Source of the DNA: DASYTH01 sp035762905
GTDB taxonomy: Bacteria; Actinomycetota; Actinomycetes; Mycobacteriales; Pseudonocardiaceae
DNA: 64,000 nt
Assembly (NCBI RefSeq): GCF_035762905.1
Contig: NZ_DASUCC010000070.1
Coordinates: forward strand, 142,710-206,709
Reading direction: 5' to 3'
The notes beneath the pieces are model-generated. The model searched no databases. It was not told where the DNA came from and saw only the letters and a program-made list of their open reading frames with translations. Of the stretch, positions 35,689 through 44,143 are shown piece after piece. A program made the translations under genes and the position numbers. Every line of letters starts with the position of its first letter. The stretch's first letter is position 1.

Positions 35689-36537
35689 GTGACCGCGGGA
35701 TACGCGCCGGTGCCGGGTGCCGGACGCCGCGAGCGACCGCGGTACCTGGAGGATTCGCTGGCCAGAGTCAGCACGCTGCAGCGGCGTGCCCGGCTGCGGC
35801 TGGGCGTGCCGGCCGGCGAGACCGGCTGGCATGGCTGCCAACGCCTGCTCGACGACCCGGCCGGCTTCGACCGGTGGCGCGCCGAGCTGGCCCGGTGGCT
35901 GACCGACCGGTACGGCGACGCGCCGGAGCGGACCACCGCCGGCTACGTCATGTACTGGTACATGTTCGTGCCGGCCTACCTGGCCGCGCTGCTGTTCCAC
36001 CATGAGCGCCGGGTGCCCTCGCTGCGCCCGGCCGACCTGGCGTTCCGGATGGCCGACCCGCGGCCGCACCCGGCGGCCATCGCGGTGCGCAGCCCGGCGT
36101 TCGCCTGCCTGCCGGACGATCCGGCGGCCGGCACCCCGCACGCCACCGTGGTACCCGACGAGCACGCGCTGGCCGCACTGCTGCGCGGCCGGTACGTGGC
36201 GCACGCCACCCGGTTCGTGACGGCGTTCGAGCCGACCGTGCGGTTCGGCCGGCACACGCTGTGGGCGACGGCGACCGACGCGCTGGACACCTCCCTGTGG
36301 TACGCCGGGCGCTACGGCGGCGACGAGGGCGCCGGGGTGCTGGACGCCACACTGGTGCTCGACGGCCAGGTGGCGCCGCTCACCTCGACGTCGACCGTGC
36401 GGCCGAAGCTGGACCCGGACGGCCATCCGCACTGGACCCGCCGCCGGGAAAGCTGCTGCTTCCATTACCTGCTCGAGTCGGGCCAGGGCGTGTGCGCGTC
36501 CTGCCCCCGGCTGTCCCCCCGCGAGTCGCCCTGCTGA
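35689..36537 (+). CDS. FhuF-like siderophore-iron reductase
   Basis: The 282-residue cytoplasmic protein is likely to reduce ferric siderophores to release iron. The C-terminus carries the FhuF-type [2Fe-2S] cysteine motif, here CC-x11-C-x2-C, against x10 in E. coli FhuF. The N-terminal two thirds resemble actinobacterial FhuF-like proteins and contain a YVMYWYMFVPAYLA helix. GTG at 35689 has a GGATAGGAG ribosome binding site. The iron box upstream supports an iron-starvation role. No siderophore uptake genes are adjacent. Confidence 0.8.
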   Translation: MTAGYAPVPGAGRRERPRYLEDSLARVSTLQRRARLRLGVPAGETGWHGCQRLLDDPAGFDRWRAELARWLTDRYGDAPERTTAGYVMYWYMFVPAYLAALLFHHERRVPSLRPADLAFRMADPRPHPAAIAVRSPAFACLPDDPAAGTPHATVVPDEHALAALLRGRYVAHATRFVTAFEPTVRFGRHTLWATATDALDTSLWYAGRYGGDEGAGVLDATLVLDGQVAPLTSTSTVRPKLDPDGHPHWTRRRESCCFHYLLESGQGVCASCPRLSPRESPC

Positions 36538-36666
36538 CCGATACCCGGCGGATCGCCGTGCGGTCGTCCATTCCGCGGTGCCCCAAACCGGCGAGATTGC
36601 CGTCGCCGATCGGTGTTTGCCCCAGTATTTCCACGCCTAGCGAATCCCCCGGGCGGCCAAGGGGCA

Positions 36667-36686
36667 TGCCGGTCACCCCACCGGCA
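36667..36686. terminator. Hairpin between convergent fhuF-like and lsr2 genes
   Basis: TGCCGGT and ACCGGCA form a perfect 7-bp stem with a 6-base CACCCC loop in the 173-bp convergent gap 36538-36710. No T-run follows on either side. A bidirectional terminator is plausible from location. Confidence 0.45.
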
Positions 36687-36710
36687 GGCCCCCTCAACGG
36701 GACCGACGTA

Positions 36711-37055
36711 TCAGGCCTGCGAGTTGTACGCGTCGATAACGTCGGACGGGATTCGCCCGCGGTCGGACACCTTCATACCCTGCTTACGCGCCCACTGCCG
36801 AATTGCCTGGTTCTGCTCGCGGTCCGCCGAAGCGGTACGGGGCGGGCGCCCGGCCGGCCGGCTGAGGCCACGTTTACGGCCACCGGAACGGCGGGCGTGC
36901 TCCACATACTCGGCCAGAGCGTCGCGTAGCCGTTCAGCATTGTCCTCGGACAAGTCGATCTGGTACGACGCCCCATCCAAACCGAACTCGACGGTCTCCT
37001 CCGCCTCGGAACCGTCCAAGTCGTCGACCAGTGTGACCGTCACCTTCTGCGCCAT
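36711..37055 (-). CDS. lsr2: Nucleoid-associated xenogeneic silencer Lsr2
   Basis: Lsr2 is the actinobacterial H-NS-like protein that coats AT-rich DNA and silences acquired genes. The 114-residue product has the N-terminal beta-rich oligomerisation domain (residues 1-60), a basic linker with GGRKRG and AGRPPR, and the C-terminal DNA-binding domain with the AT-hook-like RGR in VSDRGRIPSDVIDAY. ATG at 37055 follows a strong AGGAGG. Length matches M. tuberculosis Lsr2 (112). Confidence 0.97.
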   Translation of the reverse strand: MAQKVTVTLVDDLDGSEAEETVEFGLDGASYQIDLSEDNAERLRDALAEYVEHARRSGGRKRGLSRPAGRPPRTASADREQNQAIRQWARKQGMKVSDRGRIPSDVIDAYNSQA

Positions 37056-37105
37056 GCGGATCCTCCTGGGTAAGCACACGGGGATTGTGGCCGGGCCCGG
37101 CCCCC

Positions 37106-37111
37106 AATATA
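37106..37111 (-). promoter_or_regulatory. Candidate -10 of lsr2
   Basis: On the minus strand TATATT matches the -10 consensus at five of six positions within a short AT-rich patch about 50 bp before lsr2. The spaced -35 (CTAACC) is weak. AT-richness here would also allow Lsr2 autoregulation. Confidence 0.35.
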
Positions 37112-37180
37112 AATACTCCTCCGGGCCAGGTTAGCGCAAATCGACGTCCTATTGTTGAGATCCGACGAGATCGGGCCGGA

Positions 37181-38686
37181 TCATTCCGGTCGCACCAGCG
37201 GGAACAGGATCGTCTCCCGGATGCCGAGACCGGTGAGCGCCATCAGCAACCGATCGATGCCCATTCCGACACCGCCGCTCGGCGGCATTCCGTACTCCAG
37301 TGCGCGCAGAAAGTCCTCATCAAGACGCATGGCCTCGTCGTCCCCGGCCGAGGCCAACTTCGCCTGCTGCTCCAACCGGGTCCGCTCCTCAACGGGATCC
37401 ACCAGCTCGGAGTAACCCGTGGCCAGCTCGAAACCCCGAACGTAGAGGTCCCACTTTTCGGCCACCCCAGGCACGCTGCGGTGCTGTCGGGTCAGCGGCG
37501 CGGTCTCGACCGGGAAATCCCGGACGAATGTCGGCACCCCCAGGTGCCGGCCCACCAAGTGCTCCCACAGCTCCTCGACGAGCTTTCCGTGACCCAGGTG
37601 CTTCGGGTCCGGCTCGATGCCGTGCGCCCGTGCGTGCTTGGCCAACATCTGGACGGAAGTGTCCGGCGTGATCTCATCGCCAAGTGCCTCGGACAGCGAT
37701 CCGTACATCGTGAGAGAACCCCATTCCCCCGAAAGGTCGTAAGGGGATCCGTCCGCCAAGGTGACCTGCTGGCCACCGAATACCGCCTGCGCGGCTTCCT
37801 GCACCAACTCGCGGGTGAGCACGGCCATGCTGTCGTAGGTCTCGTAGGCGGCGTAGTACTCCAGCATCGCGAACTCGGGCGAATGTGAAGAATCCATGCC
37901 TTCGTTGCGGAAGTTCCGGTTGATCTCGAAGACCTTCTCGATACCACCGACCACACATCGCTTGAGGAACAGCTCCGGTGCAATGCGCAGGTAGAGGTCC
38001 ATGTCGAGGGCGTTGGACTTGGTGACGAACGGACGAGCGGTAGCACCGCCATGCATCGTCTGCAACATCGGAGTCTCCACCTCGAGGAAACCCCGGCGGT
38101 GAAAACTTTCCCGCAACGAACGGACAACCGCGGCCCGCATCCGCGCCACCTCACGCGCGCGCGGTCGCATGATGAGATCGACGTAGCGCTGCCGAATGCG
38201 CGTTTCCTCACCAAGCTCCTTGTGCGCGACCGGTAGCGGACGCAATGCCTTCGCCGCCAATTGCCAATCGGTGGCAAGAACCGACAACTCGCCACGCTTG
38301 GACGTGATGACCTCGCCCCGGATGAATACGTGGTCGCCCAGATCGACGACCGACTTCCACTCGGAAAGGGCGTCCGCACCCACCCGGTCCAGACTGAGCA
38401 TCGCCTGGAGTTCCGTTCCGTCGCCCTCGCGCAGCGTCGCGAAGCACAGCTTGCCGGTGTTGCGAAGGAACATCACCCGCCCCGCGACCCCGACCACCGC
38501 GCCGGTGAACGTGTCCGCCGGCAGCCCCGGATGGGCGGCCCGAACCTCGGCCAGGGTGTGCGTCCTCGGCAGCTCGACCGGATAGGGCTCGACCCCCGCG
38601 GCCAGCAGCCGGTCCCGCTTGTCCCGACGAATCCGCATCTGCTCGGGAAGATCGTCGGGCGCGGGCTGGGGGAGCTCTTCGGTCAT
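37181..38686 (-). CDS. lysS: Lysyl-tRNA synthetase, class II
   Basis: LysRS charges tRNA-Lys. The 501-residue protein has the N-terminal OB-fold anticodon domain (residues 60-170) and the class II catalytic core. Motif 2 is around FRNEGMDSSHSPEFAMLEYY and motif 3 is GMGIDRLLMALTG near the C-terminus. It is the class II form, not the archaeal class I type. The codons here have lower GC at third positions than surrounding genes. ATG at 38686. It is cotranscribed or close upstream of lsr2, as in M. tuberculosis. Confidence 0.96.
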   Translation of the reverse strand: MTEELPQPAPDDLPEQMRIRRDKRDRLLAAGVEPYPVELPRTHTLAEVRAAHPGLPADTFTGAVVGVAGRVMFLRNTGKLCFATLREGDGTELQAMLSLDRVGADALSEWKSVVDLGDHVFIRGEVITSKRGELSVLATDWQLAAKALRPLPVAHKELGEETRIRQRYVDLIMRPRAREVARMRAAVVRSLRESFHRRGFLEVETPMLQTMHGGATARPFVTKSNALDMDLYLRIAPELFLKRCVVGGIEKVFEINRNFRNEGMDSSHSPEFAMLEYYAAYETYDSMAVLTRELVQEAAQAVFGGQQVTLADGSPYDLSGEWGSLTMYGSLSEALGDEITPDTSVQMLAKHARAHGIEPDPKHLGHGKLVEELWEHLVGRHLGVPTFVRDFPVETAPLTRQHRSVPGVAEKWDLYVRGFELATGYSELVDPVEERTRLEQQAKLASAGDDEAMRLDEDFLRALEYGMPPSGGVGMGIDRLLMALTGLGIRETILFPLVRPE

Positions 38687-38750
38687 GATTCAAGCCTACG
38701 GAGAGCGCAGAAGGCCAGGCCAACGGGTATTGACCGGCTAGGTTCGGGGC

Positions 38751-39533
38751 ATGGCGGAAGACCCGACAGCCGACCCGACAATCGCCGCCCGGCTGGCCAC
38801 GTTCGGCCCCAACGCCGCCGCCTACGCGCAGCACCGGCCCGACTATCCGGCCGAGGCGATCCGGTGGGCGCTGGCCGGCGCGGCTCGTCCCGTGCGGCAG
38901 GTGCTCGACCTCGCCGCCGGCACCGGGAAGCTCACCGACGGCCTGCTCGCCCTCGGCCTTGCGGTGACCGCGGTCGAGCCCGATCCCGGCATGCGCGCCG
39001 AGTTCGCCCGGCAGCACCCCGACGTGCCGGCGCTGGACGGCACGGCCGAGGGGATCCCGCTGCCGGACGCGTCGGTGGACGCGGTGCTGGCCGGGCAGGC
39101 GTTCCACTGGTTCGACCTGGACCGGGCGTTCCCCGAGTGCGCCCGGGTGCTGCGGCCCGGCGGCGTGGTGGCCGGGCTGTGGAACGACGAGGACCGCCGG
39201 GTCGAATGGGTCGCCGAGCTGGCCCGGGTGCGCGCGGAGACGCACGGTGACCCGTGGCCGTACGAGTCGGGGATGCCGGCCTCCGCGGGGCTCGAGCCGT
39301 TCGAGGTGGCCCAGTTCGCGCACGTCCAGCGGCGCACCGCCGAGTCGCTGACCGCGACCATCGCCACCTACTCGCACACCGCGATGATCCCGGCGGCGCA
39401 GCGGGCGGCGATCCTGGCCCGGATCCAGGCCTTCCTGGAGTCCCGCCCGGAGATCGCCGGCGGCGAGTTCGACCTGCCGCTGCGCACCGTGGTGCAGCGC
39501 GCCCGGCGGACTGTTCCGCCTCTCCGGGATTAA
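38751..39533 (+). CDS. Class I SAM-dependent methyltransferase
   Basis: The 260-residue enzyme has the Rossmann methyltransferase core: SAM-binding motif I in VLDLAAGTGKLT, an acidic residue ending beta 2 in VTAVEPDPGM, and a Methyltransf_11-like motif in RVLRPGGVVAGLW. FHWFDLDRAF is typical of small-molecule methyltransferases. Substrate unknown. Its last codons (PPLRD) lie inside the CCGCCTCTCCGGG motif shared with the other convergent gap at 28356. Confidence 0.87.
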   Translation: MAEDPTADPTIAARLATFGPNAAAYAQHRPDYPAEAIRWALAGAARPVRQVLDLAAGTGKLTDGLLALGLAVTAVEPDPGMRAEFARQHPDVPALDGTAEGIPLPDASVDAVLAGQAFHWFDLDRAFPECARVLRPGGVVAGLWNDEDRRVEWVAELARVRAETHGDPWPYESGMPASAGLEPFEVAQFAHVQRRTAESLTATIATYSHTAMIPAAQRAAILARIQAFLESRPEIAGGEFDLPLRTVVQRARRTVPPLRD

Positions 39534-39573
39534 CTGCTGTTGTTGCGTTCCAGCCGATGGTGCGGTTGGCGGG

Positions 39574-39648
39574 TTGATTGTGGCCGGGTTGCGTCACGGT
39601 GCCCCTGAGGTTGCGTTGGGTGGGCCGAGGCTGTCTCGGTGATCCACC
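39574..39648. repeat. Convergent-gap repeat, copy B
   Basis: This is the partner of 28380-28453. The shared core contains GGGTTGCGTCACGGT then CCCCTGAGGTTGCGTTGG with one extra G, and the end GTGATCCAC against TTGATCCAC. The accompanying CTGTTCCGCCTCTCCGGG motif at 39511-39528 overlaps the 3' end of the methyltransferase gene, and a 45-bp segment not seen in copy A separates it from the core. The gap lies between the converging methyltransferase and coaX genes. Confidence 0.8.
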
Positions 39649-39655
39649 GGGCCCG

Positions 39656-40444
39656 CTAGCGGGTGTTGCGCTCGAAGACCAGCCGCAGCCCGAGCAGGGT
39701 CAGGTCCGGCCGGTGGTGCGCGATGGTCTGCGACTCGTCGATCACCAGGGGGGCCAGCCCACCGGTGGCGATCACGGTCACCGGACCGGCGTGCCCGGTC
39801 CGGGCCAGCTCGTCGGTGATTCGCCGGACCAGGCCGTCCACCTGCCCGGCGAAGCCGTACATGATGCCGGACTGCAGGCACTCCACGGTGTTCTTGCCGA
39901 TCACCGAGCGCGGCCGGACCAGCTCCACCTTGCGCAGTGCGGCGGCGCGGGCGGCCAGCGCGTCCACCGAGATCTCGATGCCCGGTGCGAACACCCCGCC
40001 GAGGAACTCCCCCTTTGCCGAGATCACGTCGATGTTGGTGGAGGTGCCGAAGTCGACCACCACGCACGCGGTGGCGTACAGGTGGTGCGCGGCCAACGTG
40101 TTGATCACGCGGTCGGCGCCGACCTCCCTCGGGTTGTCCACCAGCAGCGGCACCCCGGTGCGCACGCCCGGCTCGACGATCACCCGTGGCACCGCGTCGT
40201 AGTACCGGCCGAGCATCACCCGCAGCTCGCGCAGCACGGCCGGCACGGTGGACAGCGCGGCCACCCCGGTGACCGCGTCGGCCTGCGGGCCGAGCAGGCC
40301 GCGCATGGTCAGGGCCAGCTCGTCGGCGGTGATCCGGGCGTCGGTGCGCATCCGCCAGTCGTGCTCGAGCGTCGCTTCGTCGCCCTGGCCGGAGTACAGG
40401 CCGAGCGCGACGTTGGTGTTCCCGACATCGATGGTCAGCAGCAC
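39656..40444 (-). CDS. coaX: Type III pantothenate kinase
   Basis: CoaX phosphorylates pantothenate in the first step of CoA synthesis. The 262-residue protein has the N-terminal ASKHA nucleotide motif TIDVGNTNVALGL, the DFGTSTNID segment with the catalytic Asp, and the APGIEISVDALAARAAALRKV substrate region. It follows panC and panD, so pantothenate is made and used by one gene string. The gap to panD is 6 bp. Confidence 0.95.
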   Translation of the reverse strand: MLLTIDVGNTNVALGLYSGQGDEATLEHDWRMRTDARITADELALTMRGLLGPQADAVTGVAALSTVPAVLRELRVMLGRYYDAVPRVIVEPGVRTGVPLLVDNPREVGADRVINTLAAHHLYATACVVVDFGTSTNIDVISAKGEFLGGVFAPGIEISVDALAARAAALRKVELVRPRSVIGKNTVECLQSGIMYGFAGQVDGLVRRITDELARTGHAGPVTVIATGGLAPLVIDESQTIAHHRPDLTLLGLRLVFERNTR

Positions 40445-40450
40445 GCGGGC

Positions 40451-40924
40451 TCAGCTCTCGGTGGACAGCAACGCGTCCAACCGGGCCGCGTCGGCCGTCT
40501 CGGCCGCCGGGCGTCCCGCGGCCGGCTCGCTCTTCAGGCCGGAGCCCGCCGGGGCGTGCCCCGGGTCGGCGCCGGTGGTCACCACCTGGTTGCCGGCGTC
40601 CACGAACACCACCCGCGGCCGGTGCGCGGCGGCCTCGGCCGAGTCCATCAGCCCGTAGGAGATCACGATCACCAGGTCGCCGGGGTGCACCAGATGCGCG
40701 GCCGCGCCGTTGATGCCGAGCACCCCGCTGCCCCGCTCGCCCGGGATCACGTAGGTCTCCAGCCGGGCCCCGTTGGTCACGTCGACCACCGACACCTGCT
40801 CGCCGGGCAGCAGGTCCGCCGCGTCCAGCAGGTCCGCATCGACCGTGAGCGAGCCGACGTAGTGCAGGTCGGCGCGGGTGACCGTGGCCCGGTGGATCTT
40901 GGACTTGAGCATCGTGCGGAGCAT
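40451..40924 (-). CDS. panD: Aspartate 1-decarboxylase (pro-enzyme)
   Basis: PanD makes beta-alanine from aspartate with a pyruvoyl cofactor formed by self-cleavage. The 157-residue pro-enzyme has the cleavage site G24-S25 in HYVGS and the conserved start MLRTMLKSKIHRATVT. A C-terminal tail of about 20 residues beyond the usual core is rich in Ala and Glu; this tail region is where pyrazinoic acid resistance changes occur in M. tuberculosis. ATG at 40924 has an AGGAGG ribosome binding site. Confidence 0.96.
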   Translation of the reverse strand: MLRTMLKSKIHRATVTRADLHYVGSLTVDADLLDAADLLPGEQVSVVDVTNGARLETYVIPGERGSGVLGINGAAAHLVHPGDLVIVISYGLMDSAEAAAHRPRVVFVDAGNQVVTTGADPGHAPAGSGLKSEPAAGRPAAETADAARLDALLSTES

Positions 40925-40934
40925 GACGACCCTC

Positions 40935-41810
40935 CTAGGCGGGCTGGTTGCCCAGCAGCACCGGAACATTGTCGATCAGCCGGGTGGTGCCGACCCTCGC
41001 GGCCACCAGGAGTCTCGCCTCACCGTGTTCCGGCGCCGGGCCCAGCACCGGGTCGCGCAGCTCGAGATAGTCCACGTCCGCCCCGGATTCGCCGGCCAGC
41101 ACCGCGCCGGCCGCGGCCAGCACGGCGGCCGGGCCGTGCGCACCCGCGTGCGCGCCGGCGGCGAGCGCCGCGGACAGCACGGCGGCCGACCGGCGCTGCT
41201 CCGGATCCAGATAGACGTTGCGGGAGGACAGCGCCAGGCCGTCCGGCTCGCGCACGATCGGCACGCCGATCACCCGGGTGTCCAGGTTGAGGTCGCGCAC
41301 CATCCGCCGGATCAGCACCAGCTGCTGGTAGTCCTTCTCGCCGAAGAACGCGAAGTCCGGCCGCACGATGCCGAGTAGCTTGGCCACCACGGTGAGCACC
41401 CCGACGAAATGCCCGGGCCGGGCGGCGCCCTCGAGCTGCGCACCGAGCGGTCCAGGGTCGACGGTCACCTGCGCGTCCGGCGAGTACATGGCCGACCGCT
41501 CCGGCGTGAACACCACCTCGACCCGCTCCTTCGCGCACATCTCGAGGTCGGCCTCGAGCGGGCGCGGGTAGCGGTCGAAGTCCTCGCCCGCGCCGAACTG
41601 CAACGGGTTGACGAAGATCGACGCGACCAGCACGGTGTTCTGGATCCGCGCGGCCCGGCGCAGCAGCTCCCGGTGGCCGGCGTGCAGCGCGCCCATCGTC
41701 GGCACCAGCGCCACCTTGCGGCCCACCGACCGCAGCGCGCGGGTCAGCTTGGCCACCTCGTCGGGTTCGCTGTGCACGTGCAGCTGGCCCCGGGTGAACT
41801 GGGCGGTCAT
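40935..41810 (-). CDS. panC: Pantothenate synthetase
   Basis: PanC joins pantoate and beta-alanine with ATP. The 291-residue protein has the PTMGALHAGH nucleotide motif near residue 37, the VNPLQFGAGEDFDRYPR segment and the FGEKDYQQL and ALSSRNVYL motifs. It starts 4 bp inside the 3' end of the DUF2520 gene. The order DUF2520-panC-panD-coaX is one transcription unit, as in mycobacteria. Confidence 0.96.
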   Translation of the reverse strand: MTAQFTRGQLHVHSEPDEVAKLTRALRSVGRKVALVPTMGALHAGHRELLRRAARIQNTVLVASIFVNPLQFGAGEDFDRYPRPLEADLEMCAKERVEVVFTPERSAMYSPDAQVTVDPGPLGAQLEGAARPGHFVGVLTVVAKLLGIVRPDFAFFGEKDYQQLVLIRRMVRDLNLDTRVIGVPIVREPDGLALSSRNVYLDPEQRRSAAVLSAALAAGAHAGAHGPAAVLAAAGAVLAGESGADVDYLELRDPVLGPAPEHGEARLLVAARVGTTRLIDNVPVLLGNQPA

Positions 41811-42703
41811 TGTTTCTCCTCGCCGCTCTCGATCGCCGCGATCACGTCCGGGGCCAGGTCGGCGCGCAGTAGGCCGGCGTCCTGGGCCCGGCGGGCGGTG
41901 CGGGTGGCCAGCGCGCGGTAGGCCGGCAGCATCTGTGGGGCGTGTTTGGTCAGCACCGCGAGGTGCGCGCGGACCGTGCCGGCGTCGCCCCTGGCCACCG
42001 GACCGGTCAGGGCCCGGTCGCCATGTCGCAGCGCGTTGTCCAGCGCGGCCGACAGCAGCGGACCGAGCAGCCGCTCCGGCTCGCCGACGCCGGAGTCCCG
42101 CAGCAGCTCCGCGCTCTCGCCGACCAGCGTGATCAGGTGGTTGGCGCCGTGCACCAGCGCCGTGTGATACAGCGGACGGGCCGCGGGCGGGATGCGCACC
42201 GGCTCGGCGCCCATCTCCACCACCAGCGCCTCCCCGACGCTCCAGGCCGCCTCGTCGCCCTCGGTGGCGGTGACCCCGAAGCTGCAGGCGGAGATCCGGT
42301 GCAGATCCTCGGCCCGGCCGGTGAAGGTCATCACCGGGTGCAGCGCCAGCGGCAGCGCGCCGATCTCGGCGACCGGATCGAGCACCTCAACGCCGTACGC
42401 GCCGGAGGTGTGCACCACGATCTGGCCGGACCGCACCGACCCGGTGGCCACCAGCCCGCGCACCGTCCCGGCCAGCGCGTCGTCGGGCAGCGCCAGCAGC
42501 ACCAGGTCGGCGCCCCCGGCCACCTGGTCCGGGGGCAGCAGCGCAACCCCGGGCAACAGCTCCTCGGCCCGCCGCACCGACTGCCGGGACACCCCGGACG
42601 CGGCTACCACGGTGTGTCCGGCCCTGGCCAGCGCGGCCCCGAGCACCGCCCCCACCCGGCCGGCGGAGACCACCCCGACCGCCAACCGCGCCGGACGGCT
42701 CAT
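41807..42703 (-). CDS. Rossmann-fold / DUF2520 protein, possible reductase
   Basis: The 298-residue protein has an N-terminal dinucleotide-binding fold (VGVVSAGRVGAVLG) and a C-terminal helical DUF2520 domain with GANHLITLVGE. The layout resembles 6-phosphogluconate dehydrogenase-like and ketopantoate reductase enzymes. Being translationally coupled to panC, it might supply or process pantoate. That function is inference; the M. tuberculosis counterpart is Rv3603c, of unknown function. Confidence 0.82.
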   Translation of the reverse strand: MSRPARLAVGVVSAGRVGAVLGAALARAGHTVVAASGVSRQSVRRAEELLPGVALLPPDQVAGGADLVLLALPDDALAGTVRGLVATGSVRSGQIVVHTSGAYGVEVLDPVAEIGALPLALHPVMTFTGRAEDLHRISACSFGVTATEGDEAAWSVGEALVVEMGAEPVRIPPAARPLYHTALVHGANHLITLVGESAELLRDSGVGEPERLLGPLLSAALDNALRHGDRALTGPVARGDAGTVRAHLAVLTKHAPQMLPAYRALATRTARRAQDAGLLRADLAPDVIAAIESGEEKQ

Positions 42704-42826
42704 CGCGTCGTCGCGTTCATCCGCAGTGGCTCCTCACTCGTTCCAGTCCCGTTTGTCGTGGGTACCAGACGACGGCGCCGAGAGTAGCCGCCGCGCCGGG
42801 TCCACACGCAGCTCCCGTGACGGCTT

Positions 42827-44122
42827 TCACCGGTCCCGGTGAGCCGACGGTTCCAGCCCGGCCAACCGGACCGCCTCCTGACGGCGCGCGACCAGCACCG
42901 TGGCCAGGACCGCCTCCCGCTGCGCGCCGTCCGGTCCGGCCAGGCCCAACTCCTTGGCATGCCACAGAAAGGCCAGCTCGCTCACCGCGGCCTGGTAGCC
43001 GGCGACGGCGCCCGCTGCGGCCCGGCCGGACCGCCTGCGGGTCGCCGAGCGCCAGGACCGCCGCGCGGTCAGGCTGGCCAGCCAGCGGGCCTCGCCGGGC
43101 GCGATCAGGCGCTGGGTGGCCATCGCCGGCAGCGCCGCGGCGACGATCTGCTGCTCGCGCTTGCGATGCCAGTTCACGAACAGCACGGCCGCGATGAAGA
43201 TCGGGACCATGACCAGGAAGTACACGTTGAGGAACGCGGTCCCGCCGCCCAGCGTCGCGGCGCCGTTCCACAGCGCGTGCAGCACCACCGCGGCCAGGTA
43301 GCCGGCCACCGGGGCGACCACCCGCAGCTGGGGCTTCGACGTGCGCGCCGCGATCCCCACGCCCACCCCGATCATGCAGGTGAACAGCGGATGGGTGAAC
43401 GGGGAGAGCACCCCGCGCAGGATGAACGCGGTGATCACGCCGGACGTGGTGGTGTCGCCGAAGCCGTGCTCGGCGAACGCCCGGCCGAAGTAGTAGATGT
43501 TCTCGGTGAACGCGAACCCGGCGGCCACGAACCCGGCGTAGACGATGCCGTCGATCACCCCGTCGAACTCCTGGTGCAACCGCAGCATGATCGCCAGCAC
43601 GAACGCGCCCTTGGCCGCCTCCTCGAACAGCGGCGCGGACACCACGGCGCTGATCCGGTCGCCCTTGCCCGAACCGAGCAGCAGGTCGCCGACCGCCTCG
43701 GCGGTGTTGTTGATCAGCAGCGCGGTGATCGTGGCGACGCAGGCACCCCAGCCGAACGCGAGCCACAGCAGCCGGGCCGGCTCCGGCTCCCACCGGTCCA
43801 CCCAGAGGAACGCGGCCACCACCGGTCCGACCGGCAGCAGTGCCGCGGCCACCCCGACCAACTCGGCGACCAGTCCGACCCGCGCGGTGGACAGGGCGAG
43901 CAGGATCAGCCCGCAGGCGGCGAGCAGCAGCAGGCCGGCCACCGGGAAGAGCACCGTCAGCCGGCGGGGGGTGTGGCCACGTTCCCGGGGGGTGTGGCCG
44001 CGTTCCCGGGGGGTGTGGCCGCGTTCCCGAGGGGTGTGGCCGCGTTCCCGGGGGGTGTGGCCGCGTCGCCGGGGGGTTGGGCCGCGTTGCGGGGATCCGC
44101 GGTCCGCGCCGCTGGTGTTCAC
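42827..44122 (-). CDS. PrsW-family intramembrane metalloprotease with repeat tail
   Basis: The 431-residue membrane protein resembles PrsW/RseP-regulated glutamate-type intramembrane proteases that start anti-sigma factor degradation. Motifs are FEEAAKGAF, FTENIYYFG, SPFTHPLFT and LHALWNGAA in successive helices. The first 55 residues are a charged cytoplasmic tail made mostly of RGHTPRE heptapeptides encoded by a 21-bp tandem repeat. The start is GTG at 44122. A C-terminal domain of about 80 residues follows the last helix. No adjacent anti-sigma gene is seen. Confidence 0.87.
   Translation of the reverse strand: MNTSGADRGSPQRGPTPRRRGHTPRERGHTPRERGHTPRERGHTPRERGHTPRRLTVLFPVAGLLLLAACGLILLALSTARVGLVAELVGVAAALLPVGPVVAAFLWVDRWEPEPARLLWLAFGWGACVATITALLINNTAEAVGDLLLGSGKGDRISAVVSAPLFEEAAKGAFVLAIMLRLHQEFDGVIDGIVYAGFVAAGFAFTENIYYFGRAFAEHGFGDTTTSGVITAFILRGVLSPFTHPLFTCMIGVGVGIAARTSKPQLRVVAPVAGYLAAVVLHALWNGAATLGGGTAFLNVYFLVMVPIFIAAVLFVNWHRKREQQIVAAALPAMATQRLIAPGEARWLASLTARRSWRSATRRRSGRAAAGAVAGYQAAVSELAFLWHAKELGLAGPDGAQREAVLATVLVARRQEAVRLAGLEPSAHRDR
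43966..44070. repeat. 21-bp tandem repeat encoding RGHTPRE heptapeptides
   Basis: Five units of about GGGGGTGTGGCCGCGTTCCCG lie head to tail in the first part of the PrsW-like gene. They differ at only a few bases, so the array is young. The count is a multiple of three bases and keeps the frame. Confidence 0.9.
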
Positions 44123-44143
44123 GTCGGGTGGTCCGGTTCGGGC

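Noticed and set aside
36538..36710. Small gene between the fhuF-like and lsr2 genes
   Set aside because: No start with a ribosome binding site and no coding-like third-base bias; only the hairpin is evident.
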